Source of the DNA: Isoetes taiwanensis
Lineage: Eukaryota > Streptophyta > Lycopodiopsida > Isoetales > Isoetaceae
Direction of reading: 5' to 3'
DNA: 64,000 bases
Assembly (NCBI GenBank): GCA_021234155.1
Contig: JAJEKV010000165.1
Coordinates: 436,001-500,000 of the forward strand
The notes beneath the pieces were generated by a model, which was not told the origin of the DNA, did not search any database, and saw only the letters and a program-made list of their open reading frames with translations. Shown piece by piece: positions 1 to 9,850 of this stretch. The translations under genes were made by a program, and so were the position numbers. Position 1 is the stretch's first letter, and each line of letters begins with the position of its first letter.

Positions 1-43
1 CACGTGGAATGCTAGCAGAGCAAGCTTGCTTCAAAACTTCTAC

Positions 44-66
44 AAGTCGCATTTAATTAAAGTGGG
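44..66. repeat. Terminal-like motif shared with 54466-54488
   Basis: A 23-bp segment containing ATTTAATTAAAGTGGG matches 22 of 23 bases of a segment at 54466-54488. In both places it lies just 3' of a minus-strand mobile-type or composite gene, and an ACTCAT-type run follows within about 60 bp. It may be the 3' end of a mobile element family. No inverted partner was found, so this is tentative. Confidence 0.4.
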
Positions 67-239
67 TCAAATCTCGAATTTTGGGACTCAGACTGAAAAT
101 GGGACTCATACTATAGAAAAAAGAATTCTGAATTGAATGCTTGAATAGAATTATACATCACACACAAAGAACTTGGTCTATTGTTTTCCTCATAAATTTT
201 ACAAACCACTAGTTGAGAAAGTTTTCAAGCTTCTCAATA

Positions 240-2421
240 TTATCTACCCTCATACAATGATATAGCATAGAGGTTGCTCATGGCTTTGTCCATCTCCCTT
301 TTTGGGATCTTGTGTGTCTTGTCCTTTGCAATGTGACAAGTTGGATATGACCATACCACACACTCCACCAATTCCCTCCTTTGAGGATCAGCATACTTTG
401 CCCTCCACTTCTTCTCCCAGCAGTCGGTGTATTGCTCCTTCAAGTTGCCCTTCTTGTGTCTTCCAATGGGCTCCCAATATTGAACTTGGAATCCAGGAGG
501 CAGCTCCTCTCCATCAGCCATGGTGATGGTTACATCAGAGAGTGCCACCCCTAACCATATTGGACAATCCTCATCGTCAGGCCTTACTAGCACAAAGTAT
601 CCTTCCTTGATGTTTTCAAAGGGATCCCACTCAGGAAGATAAGGCCACTTTGGCTTTGAGGCCTTACTTCCCACAAACCACTTGGAACCATTGTTAGGAC
701 CCAAGTGAACTTTTTTAGAGGTGCTTGCTCCTTGAGAACCCTCCTGTCTGGACTCTGGTAAGAACCCGTCTCTCAGCTTCCCCCCCACATGGTTGTTCAG
801 TTTCTAAGCATGTCACAACTTTCTCCCAGTAATTGATTAGGGAGTCCATGTGATTTTTCTTCAGAGTGGAGGTGTGCTTTCCATTTCGAACATCACCCCA
901 GTGCGTTATATAATCCTTGATGCCCTTCACTAGTTGGCTAGAGTCTTTAACAGTCTTGAAGGGAGGTAGTGGTTTTGGCTGCCCTTTAGGAATAAGAACT
1001 TCACCTGTAGCACCCCGTTGCCACAACTCGATTCCTTGTACAGGCATCCACAACTTGTCATCTGGTCTCCACTTATATTGCATGATCAGTATTCCATTCC
1101 TAACCCAAAACTTGAACTGAAGTGGCTTTGTGTGTCCTGTCAATTGATCCTTACCATCTAGCAAGTATCCCTCGACAAACGATTTCCAATCTGCAACCTC
1201 ATCCATCAAGAAAGCCATTGGGTTGGGGTCAATGCAGCTCTCAAATACATCCATTAGTTCAAGAAGACTAGTCACATTTTCTCTCTTGAGCTTGGTAGAG
1301 AAAGTTCCGAAGAATGCATCTATATCATCATGTGTATGCCCAACCATCATGAACCCCACTTTCACAACTTTGAATACTCCCACTGCTGTCAAGTATGACA
1401 TTGCCCCAAACATCCATCTATTCTTGTTTTCTTTTCAACGGTTGTCCAATTGAACACATAACTCCTCTGGCAGTTGTTTCTCAAGTAAGGGGAAATCATC
1501 CCAAGTCCTCCTTGATTCTTTGGACACCTTGGATGTGACCTCTTTTATCTGCCTTTGGTAACAAAGCGGTTGATCATCCATCAAAGCCTCAAAAATGGGG
1601 GCTGATGGAGAATACCTCCTTCCTTCTATCGATCCTTTCTCTAGTGTTCTCAAGCACTTGAAAATAGAGCTCACATGGAAGTTTGGATCATCCCTCCATA
1701 GATCAAGAACAAAATGACCATAGGTTCCAGTTCCATGCCCATGTGTTAAGACACCCGCCAGACTTACTTTCATCTGAATTTTGACAACGCTTGGGCAAAG
1801 GATCTAGCTTTGGCAAGAAAGTCTTGTGTTGGTCCATCTTATCATGAATTATACACAAAAACCTGTCAGGCTGCATCTGGGAAAATGTTCTCCACTGCCA
1901 ATACAACTGTTTACATGATATTTGGTCCCTTTGGTGATCTGCAAATTGCTCCCTAATTGCCATTCTTTCTTTCTCTATTGCAGTTGATGCAAGTGTATCC
2001 TTGAGTTGAATGCAAGTGTTGTACTTTGAGAATGGCATGTGTTGCAGGACACTCACGTCTGAGAAGTGAGTGCTCCATAACTTGCTGAAATGTGATTGAG
2101 AAAGAGGCCGACCTCCAGTAGTTTCTAGGATGGAGTTGACCTCTTTAAGGCACTCTTTTTGGATGTAATGTTGTGGCAACACCCTTTGGACCACTCGCAC
2201 ACCGTGCTCGTTCATCTTCGACTTGTGGGGCATAGATTGAGACATGTATCTCACAAAGCTCTCGAAGACTGCAATGGCCCTCAAAGTGTTTGCGCTAGGT
2301 TTCAAAGTCAGTGCATTGCCATGTTGGAACAACCTGTGCCCTTTTTTGACCTGCTCCCAATACCTGTAAAATGAAGACTTGCTCACGCCAAGAATCCATC
2401 TCAATGCTCTCATTGTCATAT
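240..2421 (-). pseudogene. DUF7869-type transposase-like gene, frameshifted
   Basis: Four overlapping or adjacent minus-strand frames read as one protein from 2419 down to 240. I recognise the DUF7869 family, which is spread through transposon-like proteins and is thought to carry an RNase H-type DDE-like core. Landmarks in order are RYLC-like 'RFLCIIHDKMDQHKT', 'GVLTHGHGTGTYGHFVLDL', 'ELCVQLDN', 'MVGHTHDDIDAFFG', and a C-terminal 'WDPFENIKEGYFVLVR' region. The candidate acidic residues in HDKMD, QLDN and HTHDDID are all kept. Breaks are a frameshift near 1703-1773, a single in-frame TGA at 1435-1437 right after QLDN, and a frameshift near 715-788. The 5' part was separated by the LINE at 2429-4161 and probably continues at 4274-4480. 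It is dead as a protein gene. The family call is from motif memory. Confidence 0.7.
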
Positions 2422-2428
2422 CCCCTCA
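2422..2428. repeat. Left target-site duplication of the ORF1-only LINE
   Basis: CCCCTCA here is repeated at 4162-4168, just after the CTTCC-rich tail. This is a 7-bp duplication, consistent with LINE insertion but short. Confidence 0.5.
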
Positions 2429-2953
2429 CTGCCTCAGCGCCACCGGCGCCAGCCTAACAAGCAGCACAAGAGGAGAAGCGTAGCTCCAGAACTCCGATTC
2501 CAGCCAAGAATCCGCCGTTGGCCAGGGCTTGGGCAAGCTTGGGGCCCAATTCGGCAGCATCCGGCAACTCCGGCCACAGCCATATCTTTCTGTTCGCTCC
2601 TCCAGCTCTATCCAGCTACTCCGGCCATAGCCATATCCTTCTGTTTGCTCTCTGCCTTCGGCTCTGCTCTACCGGATTTGGCATCAGATAGGTTCTACCG
2701 CAAGCTTGGTTACTGCATCCTGTCGGTTCTTGCAATCTTTCTGGTATGATAGCATATTTTTCCATTTAGTTTGGTTTGGCAGTCGATTCAGCACGTCGCT
2801 CGCTAGCCCCTTTGTCACTCATAACCTCCCTTGAATCCGGCCCAGCTATTGGCTCTGCTTTCTTTGTATCCGCCCGTAGAGGTCCTTCTGTTTTGTGTCC
2901 TTCTGTTTTGTGGCTGTATTCTACAATTCCGATTCCTTGAAGGTTTGATCGGC

Positions 2954-3886
2954 ATGGTTCGTCAGATCAAGCGTATGGCCAGTTAAACTCGTAAAGAAAA
3001 GAACCTCGTTAGGCTGCCGGAGCCGGTTTTGAATAGGCCCTATGATCCCGCGATTGCACCATATCTTCAGGCAGCCCCATCATTTGGGCCCCAGCGCCCT
3101 ATACTGGCAGACCTAGACACACCCCCAGACACGCAGTCTGCTCTAGATGTATCTTTGGCTGCAGCCTTGACCAAGATTGATGCTTTGATCCATTGTTTGC
3201 CTTCAGATTTGTTGGTTCGGATCCGCACGATCCAATCCACAGTCACACTTACACGAACGTCGGCCCAGTTACCCTTGGGAAGTTGGGTCCAGCTTCTAGA
3301 GATGTTGCTTCGATCGGCGGGGAGTTGATTCACCGCGAAGATGGCGATTGCTCCACCCGTATCTTCTGAGCATGTGGATGCTACACCCCAGACCGACGAT
3401 ACCACACCTATGCCCACACAGCCATCATCCGAGGATTGTTTGCCCACGGCACAGGTCCCGCTTTCGCAGCCTGACCAGGCCACATCGCACCCTTTAGCCC
3501 TGAACCTACGCATTGTGGGTTTGGAGGAAGCAAGCGACACCCCTGGGGCAGCTGAGGCCACCCGTTTCTTTGCAGAGGTGAAGCACTTAAAGGGCATTCT
3601 CTCGGCTCGTCGAGTTGGAGCAACGCGGCCTGATCGCCCCCGTCATTTGCTGGTCCGTTTCAGGGATGCTTTGTCCCGGCTGCACATCCTCCGCCATGGC
3701 AATCACTTGCAAGGGACCTCCTTCTCCGTCCAGGAAGACCTTACCCCAGCACAGCTCTGTCGACGGAAGGATGAATTGTGTCGAGTTCGCGAGGCTCGTC
3801 TGCACCGGAAGTGGGCTGTGTATAGAGGCGGCCAAGCTATCATTCGGGATCACTGGCCACTTGATCCATGGGCAGTGAGTGTGTAG
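2954..3886 (+). pseudogene. L1-type ORF1 protein, two in-frame stops
   Basis: From the ATG at 2954 one frame runs to the TAG at 3884-3886, broken by TAA at 2984-2986 and TGA at 3326-3328. An internal ATG at 3341 could start an intact 181-residue product. The C-terminal half resembles the L1 ORF1p C-terminal domain: 'RHLLVRFRDALSRLHILR', then 'FSVQEDLTPAQLCRRKDEL', then 'KWAVYRGGQAIIRDHWP'. In that family this domain binds nucleic acid in the retrotransposition particle. The N-terminal 100 residues are Pro/Thr-rich with no clear domain. No coiled coil is obvious, which is unusual for L1 ORF1p. Confidence 0.6.
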
Positions 3887-3910
3887 TGGATTTGATTCCG
3901 ATATCTGCTT

Positions 3911-4115
3911 GGGCTTATGCCCTTTTGTTTTGTATTATTTTAGTATTGTGATTTGCTATGGGGCATAGTCCCCCGAGTTCTGTGTACTGGGGCCAGTCCC
4001 CACGTTTGATTTTGGCTTCGGCCTTTTTGGTTTGGTCACGGGGCTTCGTCCCCGAGTTTCAGTCTGGGCTTTTTGCCCTCTCTTTTTGTATTGGGTCCCA
4101 TAACCCGATTGGGTT
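3911..4115 (+). other. Series of seven to eight GC-clamped mini-hairpins in the LINE 3' UTR
   Basis: Successive short stem-loops follow each other. They are GGGC-TTAT-GCCC (3911-3922), GGGG-CATAGT-CCCC (3960-3973), TGGGG-CCAGT-CCCCA (3988-4002), GGC-TTCG-GCC (4014-4023), CGGGG-CTTCGT-CCCCG (4039-4054), GGGC-TTTTT-GCCC (4066-4078), GGGT-CCCATA-ACCC (4093-4106), and the overlapping AACCC-GATT-GGGTT (4102-4115). Two contain the stable UUCG loop. The spacing and repetition suggest a structured 3' end recognised by reverse transcriptase. Confidence 0.65.
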
Positions 4116-4130
4116 CCGCGGACGTTAAAA

Positions 4131-4159
4131 ATTTCTTCCTTCCTTCCTTCCTTCCTTTA
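4131..4159 (+). repeat. (CTTC)n 3' tail of the LINE
   Basis: A short tetranucleotide run ends the element instead of poly(A). Such microsatellite tails are typical of several non-LTR retrotransposon groups. Confidence 0.7.
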
Positions 4160-4161
4160 GG

Positions 4162-4168
4162 CCCCTCA
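4162..4168. repeat. Right target-site duplication of the ORF1-only LINE
   Basis: CCCCTCA is identical to 2422-2428 and directly follows the element's tail. Confidence 0.5.
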
Positions 4169-4480
4169 ATTGATATAGTAACCTTCCTGTGTTTTCATCA
4201 TAGCTGAAATTTCTACACAAGGAGTAGATGAAATTAATCCTATCTTTCTGAAGCTGTCCAATGTATTGGGACCTTATCTGCACGAGGTCATCCACACTGT
4301 ACTGGACTGTGCATTATTGCAATACTCTTGTCCCCTAATTGCCTCTAAGTTTTCTTTGGTTGGGGCCATACTTTCCGTCCTTTCTAATAGCCCTCTTCGG
4401 CACCTTGGCTGCCTTTTATGAAAAATATAGCGCCTCTTCCTTGTGATCAAAGGATGCTCATCCACCACCAAATCTTCCAC
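4169..4480 (-). pseudogene. Probable 5' part of the DUF7869 pseudogene
   Basis: A 68-residue minus-strand frame (4480-4274) is basic and ends in TAA. With the LINE and one repeat copy removed it is in the same frame as the DUF7869 gene body starting at 2419, separated by two stops. I do not recognise its sequence. The assignment rests on position and frame only. Confidence 0.35.
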
Positions 4481-5277
4481 ATGGCCTGGGGTGGGCCTTG
4501 GGGTACGTAGTTCAGTAGGGCCTTCAAGGTTGGGGTACGTACAAAATTAACACCATTAGGTACATTCTTTCAAACCTTATAGTATTTTGCAAACCTCAAT
4601 ATACAGTATACAAAAACTTGTACAGGCATACCCCACAAACGAGGATCGCTATGTACGGTCCAGATCGAGGAATAAAGGGCAAATATGCCCATCCGACAGC
4701 TCTCGCTGCCCTACGTAACCCCCCGTGTGAATATGCACCCAAACCAAAGGGGGTTTCAGGGGGATCTTAATTTAAATGCATTGAATGCAATGGTTTGATT
4801 AATAATATTAATGGTAATTATGTGTTGGTTGTTATATCAAAAAAAAATTTGGGCCCTTCGGGCCCTAACAAAAGAAAAAATAGATAAACTTTAAGGGCGT
4901 AAATATTAATTATTAATTCAAGAGATTGTATAAAACATTACATTACAAAAAAAAAACAAACATAGAAAATCAAACATAGTTAAACTTGAACGAAGTAGAT
5001 ATATGCTCAATAAGGCCATGTACAATAAAAGTGTGGATTTAAGTCATTGAGGCATTAATAGAACTTATAAACTATATAAATGGACGGTTATGAAGCAAGA
5101 AGTAAAGCAAGAAACGATCACATAAGGTTTGCAGATGACAGCAAGAAACGACCACATATAGTTCTTATGAACTTGTGGAAACACACGTCATTGCAGATTA
5201 AGCTAATAGGTATAACGAAATAATTATTTAAATAAAGAACTAGAATTGAAAATGGGATATATTGGAGCATAGATGCT
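4481..5277. other. No gene seen; one perfect hairpin
   Basis: AT-rich sequence without supportable coding. A perfect GGGCCC-TTC-GGGCCC stem-loop lies at 4851-4865, right after an A9 run. Confidence 0.5.
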
Positions 5278-5500
5278 CTATTCAGTCTTTGTTGGATTTG
5301 AACCAACATAAACATCCACACCATCCGAATATCCCTGTCTTGCATTTGTTGAAAGGCATTTGTTGAAAGATGGTAAGACTACCCTTGCATTGCCATGTTG
5401 CGCACACGATGCAGTAATTGCATTCCAAACCAGCTGCAAACCAAACCAGACCAGGTGCATTCCAAACCAGGTGACTGATACAAGCTGAGGAGACCACATA

Positions 5501-5510
5501 CATCCATCTA
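5501..5510. repeat. Left target-site duplication (CATCCATCTA)
   Basis: Ten bases identical to 5899-5908, which directly follow the poly(A) tail. They flank the truncated LINE. Confidence 0.75.
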
Positions 5511-5898
5511 TCCTGATGCTTGCTATCTATCCTGATGCTTGGCCCAAACAACGGAAACGAGCTTTTCATCTCGCATGCGGCTGGCTTTTATGGTCAATCT
5601 GGAAGAGAAGGAGGTTGTTTATCTTTAAGGGCATAGATACTGCAGATGAGGTTGTTCTTCAGTGGGCGCAAGATAAAATTGTTATGGCTTACAATTGTTC
5701 TTCTCTTGATCAAGAGAAGAAAGTGCTGATCTGGCATACTTACCTTCAGATTCATTCTTTTGCATAGGCAGGTGGTTGTGCTCAGTTGGATCGGTTTGTC
5801 CACCGGGGTTATAATCGCCTTTTGCATTTATGTTGCTCTGGTTTCTAGTTGGTGAATAAAGCTTGACGTCCTTCAAAAAAAAAAAAAAAAAAAAAAAA
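5511..5898 (+). mobile_element. 5'-truncated LINE with poly(A) tail
   Basis: The only coding is the C-terminal end of a LINE ORF2 (5516-5767), including 'WSIWKRRRLFIFKG', as in plant L1-type RNase H/zf-RVT tails. About 100 bp of 3' UTR and an A run (about 5874-5898) follow. A perfect 10-bp target-site duplication flanks it, so both ends are exact. It sits inside the PPR pseudogene. A related copy of the same ORF2 end lies at 39066-39675. Confidence 0.8.
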
Positions 5899-5908
5899 CA
5901 TCCATCTA
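5899..5908. repeat. Right target-site duplication (CATCCATCTA)
   Basis: Follows the poly(A) tail and equals 5501-5510. Confidence 0.75.
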
Positions 5909-6654
5909 ATTCTGCAATCAGAGATAAACCAATAGCTTTCAACATCATGCCAAACTAAAATACCTCGTTTGTGGCTAGAATAATGTGCACACCGACACAA
6001 GCCGCCAACTAGGTGAATCCTTGAATGTGCGGGTAGGCTCGGTGTATGCAGATAATACAATAGTGTATGGTTCCATGTTTCAATAGCATTTGCTTGTAAA
6101 ATTTTTACTGGTTCCATCCCCGAGCATATCTTTGTAAACTATCATTCCCCGAAATTATGAAATTATATCACGTCCAAACAGTTTTTCAAATAATCTCTTT
6201 GCACTTTTTGGACTTCCACACTTAACATAGACCATGATAGGAGAATTTCCTAACACTACAGTTGAATCGAATGCACCATGAATAATATTGACATGAATAA
6301 CCTTACCTGCTATTAGTGCTGTTGGATTCGCACAAGCCACTTAAAATGCTTTCGGAGGTGCTCCAGAAGCCAAAGGTGCTACCTGGAAAAATGCATGGAA
6401 GGAAGAAACAAGTTGATGTGCAGGTTTAAGGTGAAAAGGACCTGGCACATAAGCAAATCTAGTATGTTGCTTGGAATAATGGCATTCAGTTGGACCTGAA
6501 AATAAAAATCGTGCTTCCTCTGCACTATAACTTATGCTCCTATGCCAAATTGCTTTCTGCACTGAGTAAACGATGGTTTTGAAACCTGAATCGACCAAAT
6601 CATATGGCAACAAACAAATCTTGTGGCTTCATGCTTTCCTGTATGTTATTGCAA

Positions 6655-7204
6655 TCCTAGTCCGCAAACTCCATCCGAAAAGGGCATGGGTCGATCCCCG
6701 ACTTTCCCAACAAACATGAAGTCGTGGAAGTCCATTGCAAAGAAAGGATCCAAATGCACGAAGCCCATCCGCGTACGGAATCAAAAAGTTGCAGAAAAGG
6801 GAAAGTTCAGATTCTTCAAGCTCCGGATTTTTAATACTCATGCAGCAAACCCACATGATTAGAGGATGATCTTCCATGGGCTTACAACAACGGCGAGGCC
6901 TACACTCACGAACCCTAAAAAAAAGCAATCATGGTCTGCAAACTCCATCCGAAAAAGGGCATGGGTCGATCCCCGACCTTCCCAACAAACATGAAGTCAG
7001 GAAGTCTGTTGCATTTGCGGCGGCGGATCCAAATGCACGAAGCCCATCTCGGTAACCGGAATCAAAATGTTGCGTAAAAGGGAAAGTTCGATTCTTCAAG
7101 CTCCAGATTTTTAATACTCGGCAAAGAAATCCACATGATTAGAGGATGATCTTCCATGGGCTTACAACAACGGCGAGGTCTACACTCACGAACCCTAAAA
7201 AAAA
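6655..7204 (-). repeat. 274-bp tandem duplication, two copies
   Basis: Two copies start near 6664 and 6938 (period 274). Both carry GCAAACTCCATCCGAAAA and GTCGATCCCCGAC. Both end with a run that reads on the minus strand as TTTTAGGGTTCGTGAGTG followed by an open codon run with 'RRCCKPMEDHPLIMW'. The second copy has small indels. It looks like a duplicated 5' leader or first exon of a gene, but no downstream exons are seen. Confidence 0.75.
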
Positions 7205-7442
7205 AGAATTCGACCCTTGATTGCAGAGAGCATAAGCATCTGCTCATATTAAAAAAAAAACAAGGGGCTAGACCATTGGAATATGTCATTAATAACTAAA
7301 ATTGTGTATCCGCATTCTAGATGTACCGATTAGTAGGCCTTGTGCAATATGCCCATCAAATCATAGGAAAACCATTGCAAAAAATGTATAAAAATTCAAA
7401 AGAAACCCCCTGTTATTATGCTACATATTATATCTAATTGGC

Positions 7443-7760
7443 CATCTTAACTGAGTTCGGGACTCCAACAACCCAGAGCACACAATGCAATCACTAGAGC
7501 TTCCCTGGGACATGATTGTATCAACTTGGATAAGAAGCTTCCCAATGCCAACTCCAAGATGATCATCCCAGTCTTTCATCATTCACACTATCAAAAGGAT
7601 CAACTGCAGTTATGATGCCCTCTGCAAATACCGTCTCGTTGCAAGGGTACAACAATAAGCAGGCCATCTTCCTCCATTGGAGCCTAGGGAAATGTCCTGT
7701 GCTGGGCTTCATTGGCTCCATTTTGCTCATCTCACATGCTCCCTGAATGAAAGAGCACAC
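7443..7760 (-). pseudogene. Transposon-protein fragment, possibly DUF8039-like
   Basis: The minus-strand frame has 'RKMACLLLYPCNETVFAEGI' and then, after a frameshift near 7563, 'DDHLGVGIGKLLIQVDTIM' ending in 'RWPI'. The order of a LL-P-E-VAEG motif, a 'G-VGI' strand and a closing WP resembles the DUF8039 domain near the C-terminus of plant CACTA-type transposase partners. This is pattern resemblance only. The fragment is short and broken. Confidence 0.3.
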
Positions 7761-7764
7761 ATTA

Positions 7765-8015
7765 AAACCATATAGCCATGAACACTATAAATATGACCAT
7801 ATAAACCATATAAAACCATACAACCATATTAACCATTAAAACCATTATAACCATATAAAACATTAACCATATAACCATTAACATTAAAACCATTAACCAT
7901 ATAAAACATTAACCATTAACCATTAACCATTAAAACATTAACCATTAACCATTAAAACCATATTAAATATTAACCATATTAAATATAACCATTATATAAA
8001 TCATTTTAACATTCA
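7765..8015. repeat. Low-complexity (ACCATTA/ACCATAT)n tract
   Basis: About 250 bp made almost wholly of ACCAT, ATTAA and AACCATTA units in irregular tandem order. No coding. Confidence 0.85.
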
Positions 8016-8028
8016 ATATTTTGTCATG

Positions 8029-8114
8029 GCCACGTGGCGCTTCGTCAGCAACTATTGACGTGGCCACGTCAGCAATCCGCACTGCCACGTCACGTATGGC
8101 ATGGCTCACACGTG
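8029..8114. promoter_or_regulatory. Dense ACGT-core (G-box/ABRE/TGACG) cluster
   Basis: In 86 bp there are a perfect GCCACGTGGC (8029-8038), a perfect 16-bp palindrome TGACGTGGCCACGTCA (8056-8071), TGCCACGTCACGT (8083-8095) and CACGTG (8109-8114). ACGT cores in these contexts are the known binding sites of plant bZIP factors (ABF/TGA) and some bHLH factors. The cluster lies at the sharp edge of the low-complexity tract, just 5' of leader-like sequence with intron signals, so it may be a stress- or light-responsive promoter. No TATA box was confidently placed. Confidence 0.6.
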
Positions 8115-8127
8115 AGAGAGATTAATT

Positions 8128-8810
8128 ATGGCACTTTTACGAGGTTCAAGGGTGCAGCCAGAAATAACTGCACTCTTTTCCTCTTCCTCCCGGACCGATT
8201 CATACTCCCCTGTTTCTTCTGCTTCCTATTTTCTCTTCGCACAACCGGTTTCCGCCTGGCGATCGACGCATCCAGCACAATTCCGACTCGATCTTATGAC
8301 AGCAGCGTGGTCGACCGATCGCGACGCATCCAGCATCGAGGTTTTTGCGCAGTTAGAGTGCTCGAGCGGCCGTTATTGCCTAAGAAGAAAGCGAGGTTCC
8401 TTTTCTGTAAGTTTTTAGCTCTATTTCTTGCAGATGTTCTTGTTATTTCCATATCCTTTACTGTATTCTTACTTACATTATTCCTTTGTAGTATTTAGAG
8501 GACTTACTATCCCCTGATACAATTTCCAGCACGATAAATCCCTATTCTCGCTTTGCAAGCGCCTGTGTGAACAAGGAATCAAACATGGAAGCTGCCTCTT
8601 CATCCAGCAAATCTGCAAGGTACCTTCTTTCTTTATGTTCTCTGTTTTTTTCACTGTTTCCCTCTTTTTCACATTTTTCCATTGTTTCATGTTCTACTCT
8701 ATATATGTTTTCTGCTTTTGTTTTGTTTTCTGTTTTTGTTTTCTTCCTCTTTGTTTGTATTGTTTAATTGAATACCTTGTACAGGCATAAGTAAGACTAC
8801 TGACAAGCAA
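8128..8810 (+). other. Leader-like exons with splice signals, no recognised protein
   Basis: Downstream of the ACGT cluster are a donor TCT/GTAAGT (8405-8413), acceptors CTTGCAG (near 8432) and TTTGTAG (near 8490), a short ORF starting ATGGAAGCTGCC (8585) with a donor AAG/GTACC (about 8619), and an acceptor TGTACAG (about 8785). The spliced short ORF would end after about 14 residues. This could be the 5' end of a gene whose body was lost, or a non-coding transcript. Frames open over 8034-8498 show no domain. Confidence 0.25.
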
Positions 8811-9000
8811 CCGAATTAGGAATCATCCAGAGACAGGTGATAGGACTAACAAAAGAACATAACTATGAATGTTTCATAATAAAAATTCCATAACAAAAGA
8901 AAGAACTATGAATGTTTCATTGCACAGAGCATTTTTAACACCTAATTCAATCCTTCAGATTTAGTAACTTAAAGCATTGCGTTCTTCTGTTCTAACTTAC

Positions 9001-9850
9001 AGAACATCCTCCCTTGACTCGCGTTCTCGACTCGCGAGTTGAGAATGCACACAGCAAGCCAACACGTTTTTTCTCTACTCGCGAGTCGAGAATGCTATAT
9101 CCAGCCAATTCTTCTGTGTCTGGTCGCAGGTGCCTCGATCCAGTCAGAGCCTCTGTTCTTCGAACCATCTTCTTCGAATATTGCGGAGGGGAGGGGCTCG
9201 GACTGGGTGGAGGCCTCTGCAACTAACCACAGGGAAATGCATCCTTAAGGCCAGCATCCTTAAGAATGAGAATGTTGTTTTCTCGACTCATGAGTCGAGA
9301 AGACCCGCTAGTCTCACACAGCAATGCCAGGACCTTACAGGCCACATCCGCCCTTGACCCGACCAATCTCGAGTGCATTCTTTTGTTTTGAGTCGCAGAT
9401 GCCTCTACCCAGTCAGAGCCACTCTCCTTGGAACCATCTTCCTCGAATATTGAGAAGGGGAGGGGCTCGGACTGGGTGGAGGCCTCTGCGACTAACCACA
9501 GGAGAATGCATCCTTAAGGCCAGCATCCTTAATGCGCTCTAGCTATTTTCTCGACTCGTGAGTCGAGAAGACCGCTAGTCTCACACACAGCAATGCCAGG
9601 ACCTTACAGGCCACATCCGCCCTTGATCCGCCCAATCTCGAGTGCATTCTTCTGTTTTGAGTCGCAGGTACCTCTACCCAGTCTGAGCCACTCTCCTTCG
9701 AACCATCTTCCTCGAATATTGCGAAGGGGAGGGGCTCGGACTGGGTGGAGGCCTCTGCGACTAACCACAGGAGAATGCATTTGAACTGCGTCCTAAGGAG
9801 CGTTGGGGGCTTTCTCGACTCGCTAGTCGAGAAGGCCCGTGAGTCTCGAC
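9001..9850 (+). repeat. 269-bp tandem array with a class-A palindrome in each interval
   Basis: Three units have GAACCATCTTC at 9162, 9431 and 9700 (period 269). Each holds an exon-like block that translates the same way in all copies, with 'QSEPL' and 'GRGSDWVEASATNH'. It is preceded by an acceptor-like (T)GAGTCGCAG. Between the blocks lie palindromes of the form TTCTCGACTCNNGAGTCGAGAA at 9024-9045, 9071-9092, 9280-9301, 9548-9569 and 9812-9833. The same palindrome fills introns of paralogue 3 at 55-58.6 kb, so this may be a multiplied exon and intron of a related gene. Confidence 0.7.

Larger units (their letters stand above)
2429..4161 (+). mobile_element. LINE derivative carrying only ORF1, inserted in the DUF7869 gene
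   Basis: A GC-rich 5' region leads to an ORF1 (2954-3886), a hairpin-studded 3' UTR (3887-4130) and a (CTTC)n tail at 4131-4159. A 7-bp direct repeat flanks it. No endonuclease or reverse transcriptase frame is present, so it must have moved in trans, like a non-autonomous LINE. Removing the insert with one copy of the repeat joins the minus-strand frame at 4274-4480 to the frame starting at 2419, although in-frame stops remain. That supports insertion into the older DUF7869 locus. Confidence 0.6.
5278..6613 (-). pseudogene. PPR-protein pseudogene, interrupted by a LINE
   Basis: The minus-strand frame 6340-6155 reads ACANPTALIAGKVIHVNII and then KCGSPKSAKRLFEKLFGRDI. This is the pattern of plant PLS-type PPR proteins, which bind organellar RNA and usually act in editing. 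It goes on past a TAA into 'RGMIVYKDMLG'. The upstream frame 6613-6341 ends 'APPKAF' with TAA and is in frame with ACANP. Beyond the LINE insertion (5511-5898) a further repeat shows as 'WNAITASCAQHGNAR' (about 5430-5390). Several stops and frame changes make it non-functional. Ordinary PPR genes of this type are over 1.5 kb and uninterrupted, so this is a decayed fragment. Confidence 0.7.

Noticed and set aside
5291-5307. tRNA gene on the minus strand (perfect T-arm GTTGG-TTCAAAT-CCAAC)
   Set aside because: No D-arm, no anticodon arm at proper spacing, and the acceptor pairing needs a 97-nt molecule. It is a chance T-arm inside the PPR pseudogene region.
8034-8498. 154-residue ORF after the G-box cluster
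   Set aside because: It crosses a good donor and acceptor, has no domain, and its start overlaps the regulatory palindromes. Shown only as leader-like sequence.
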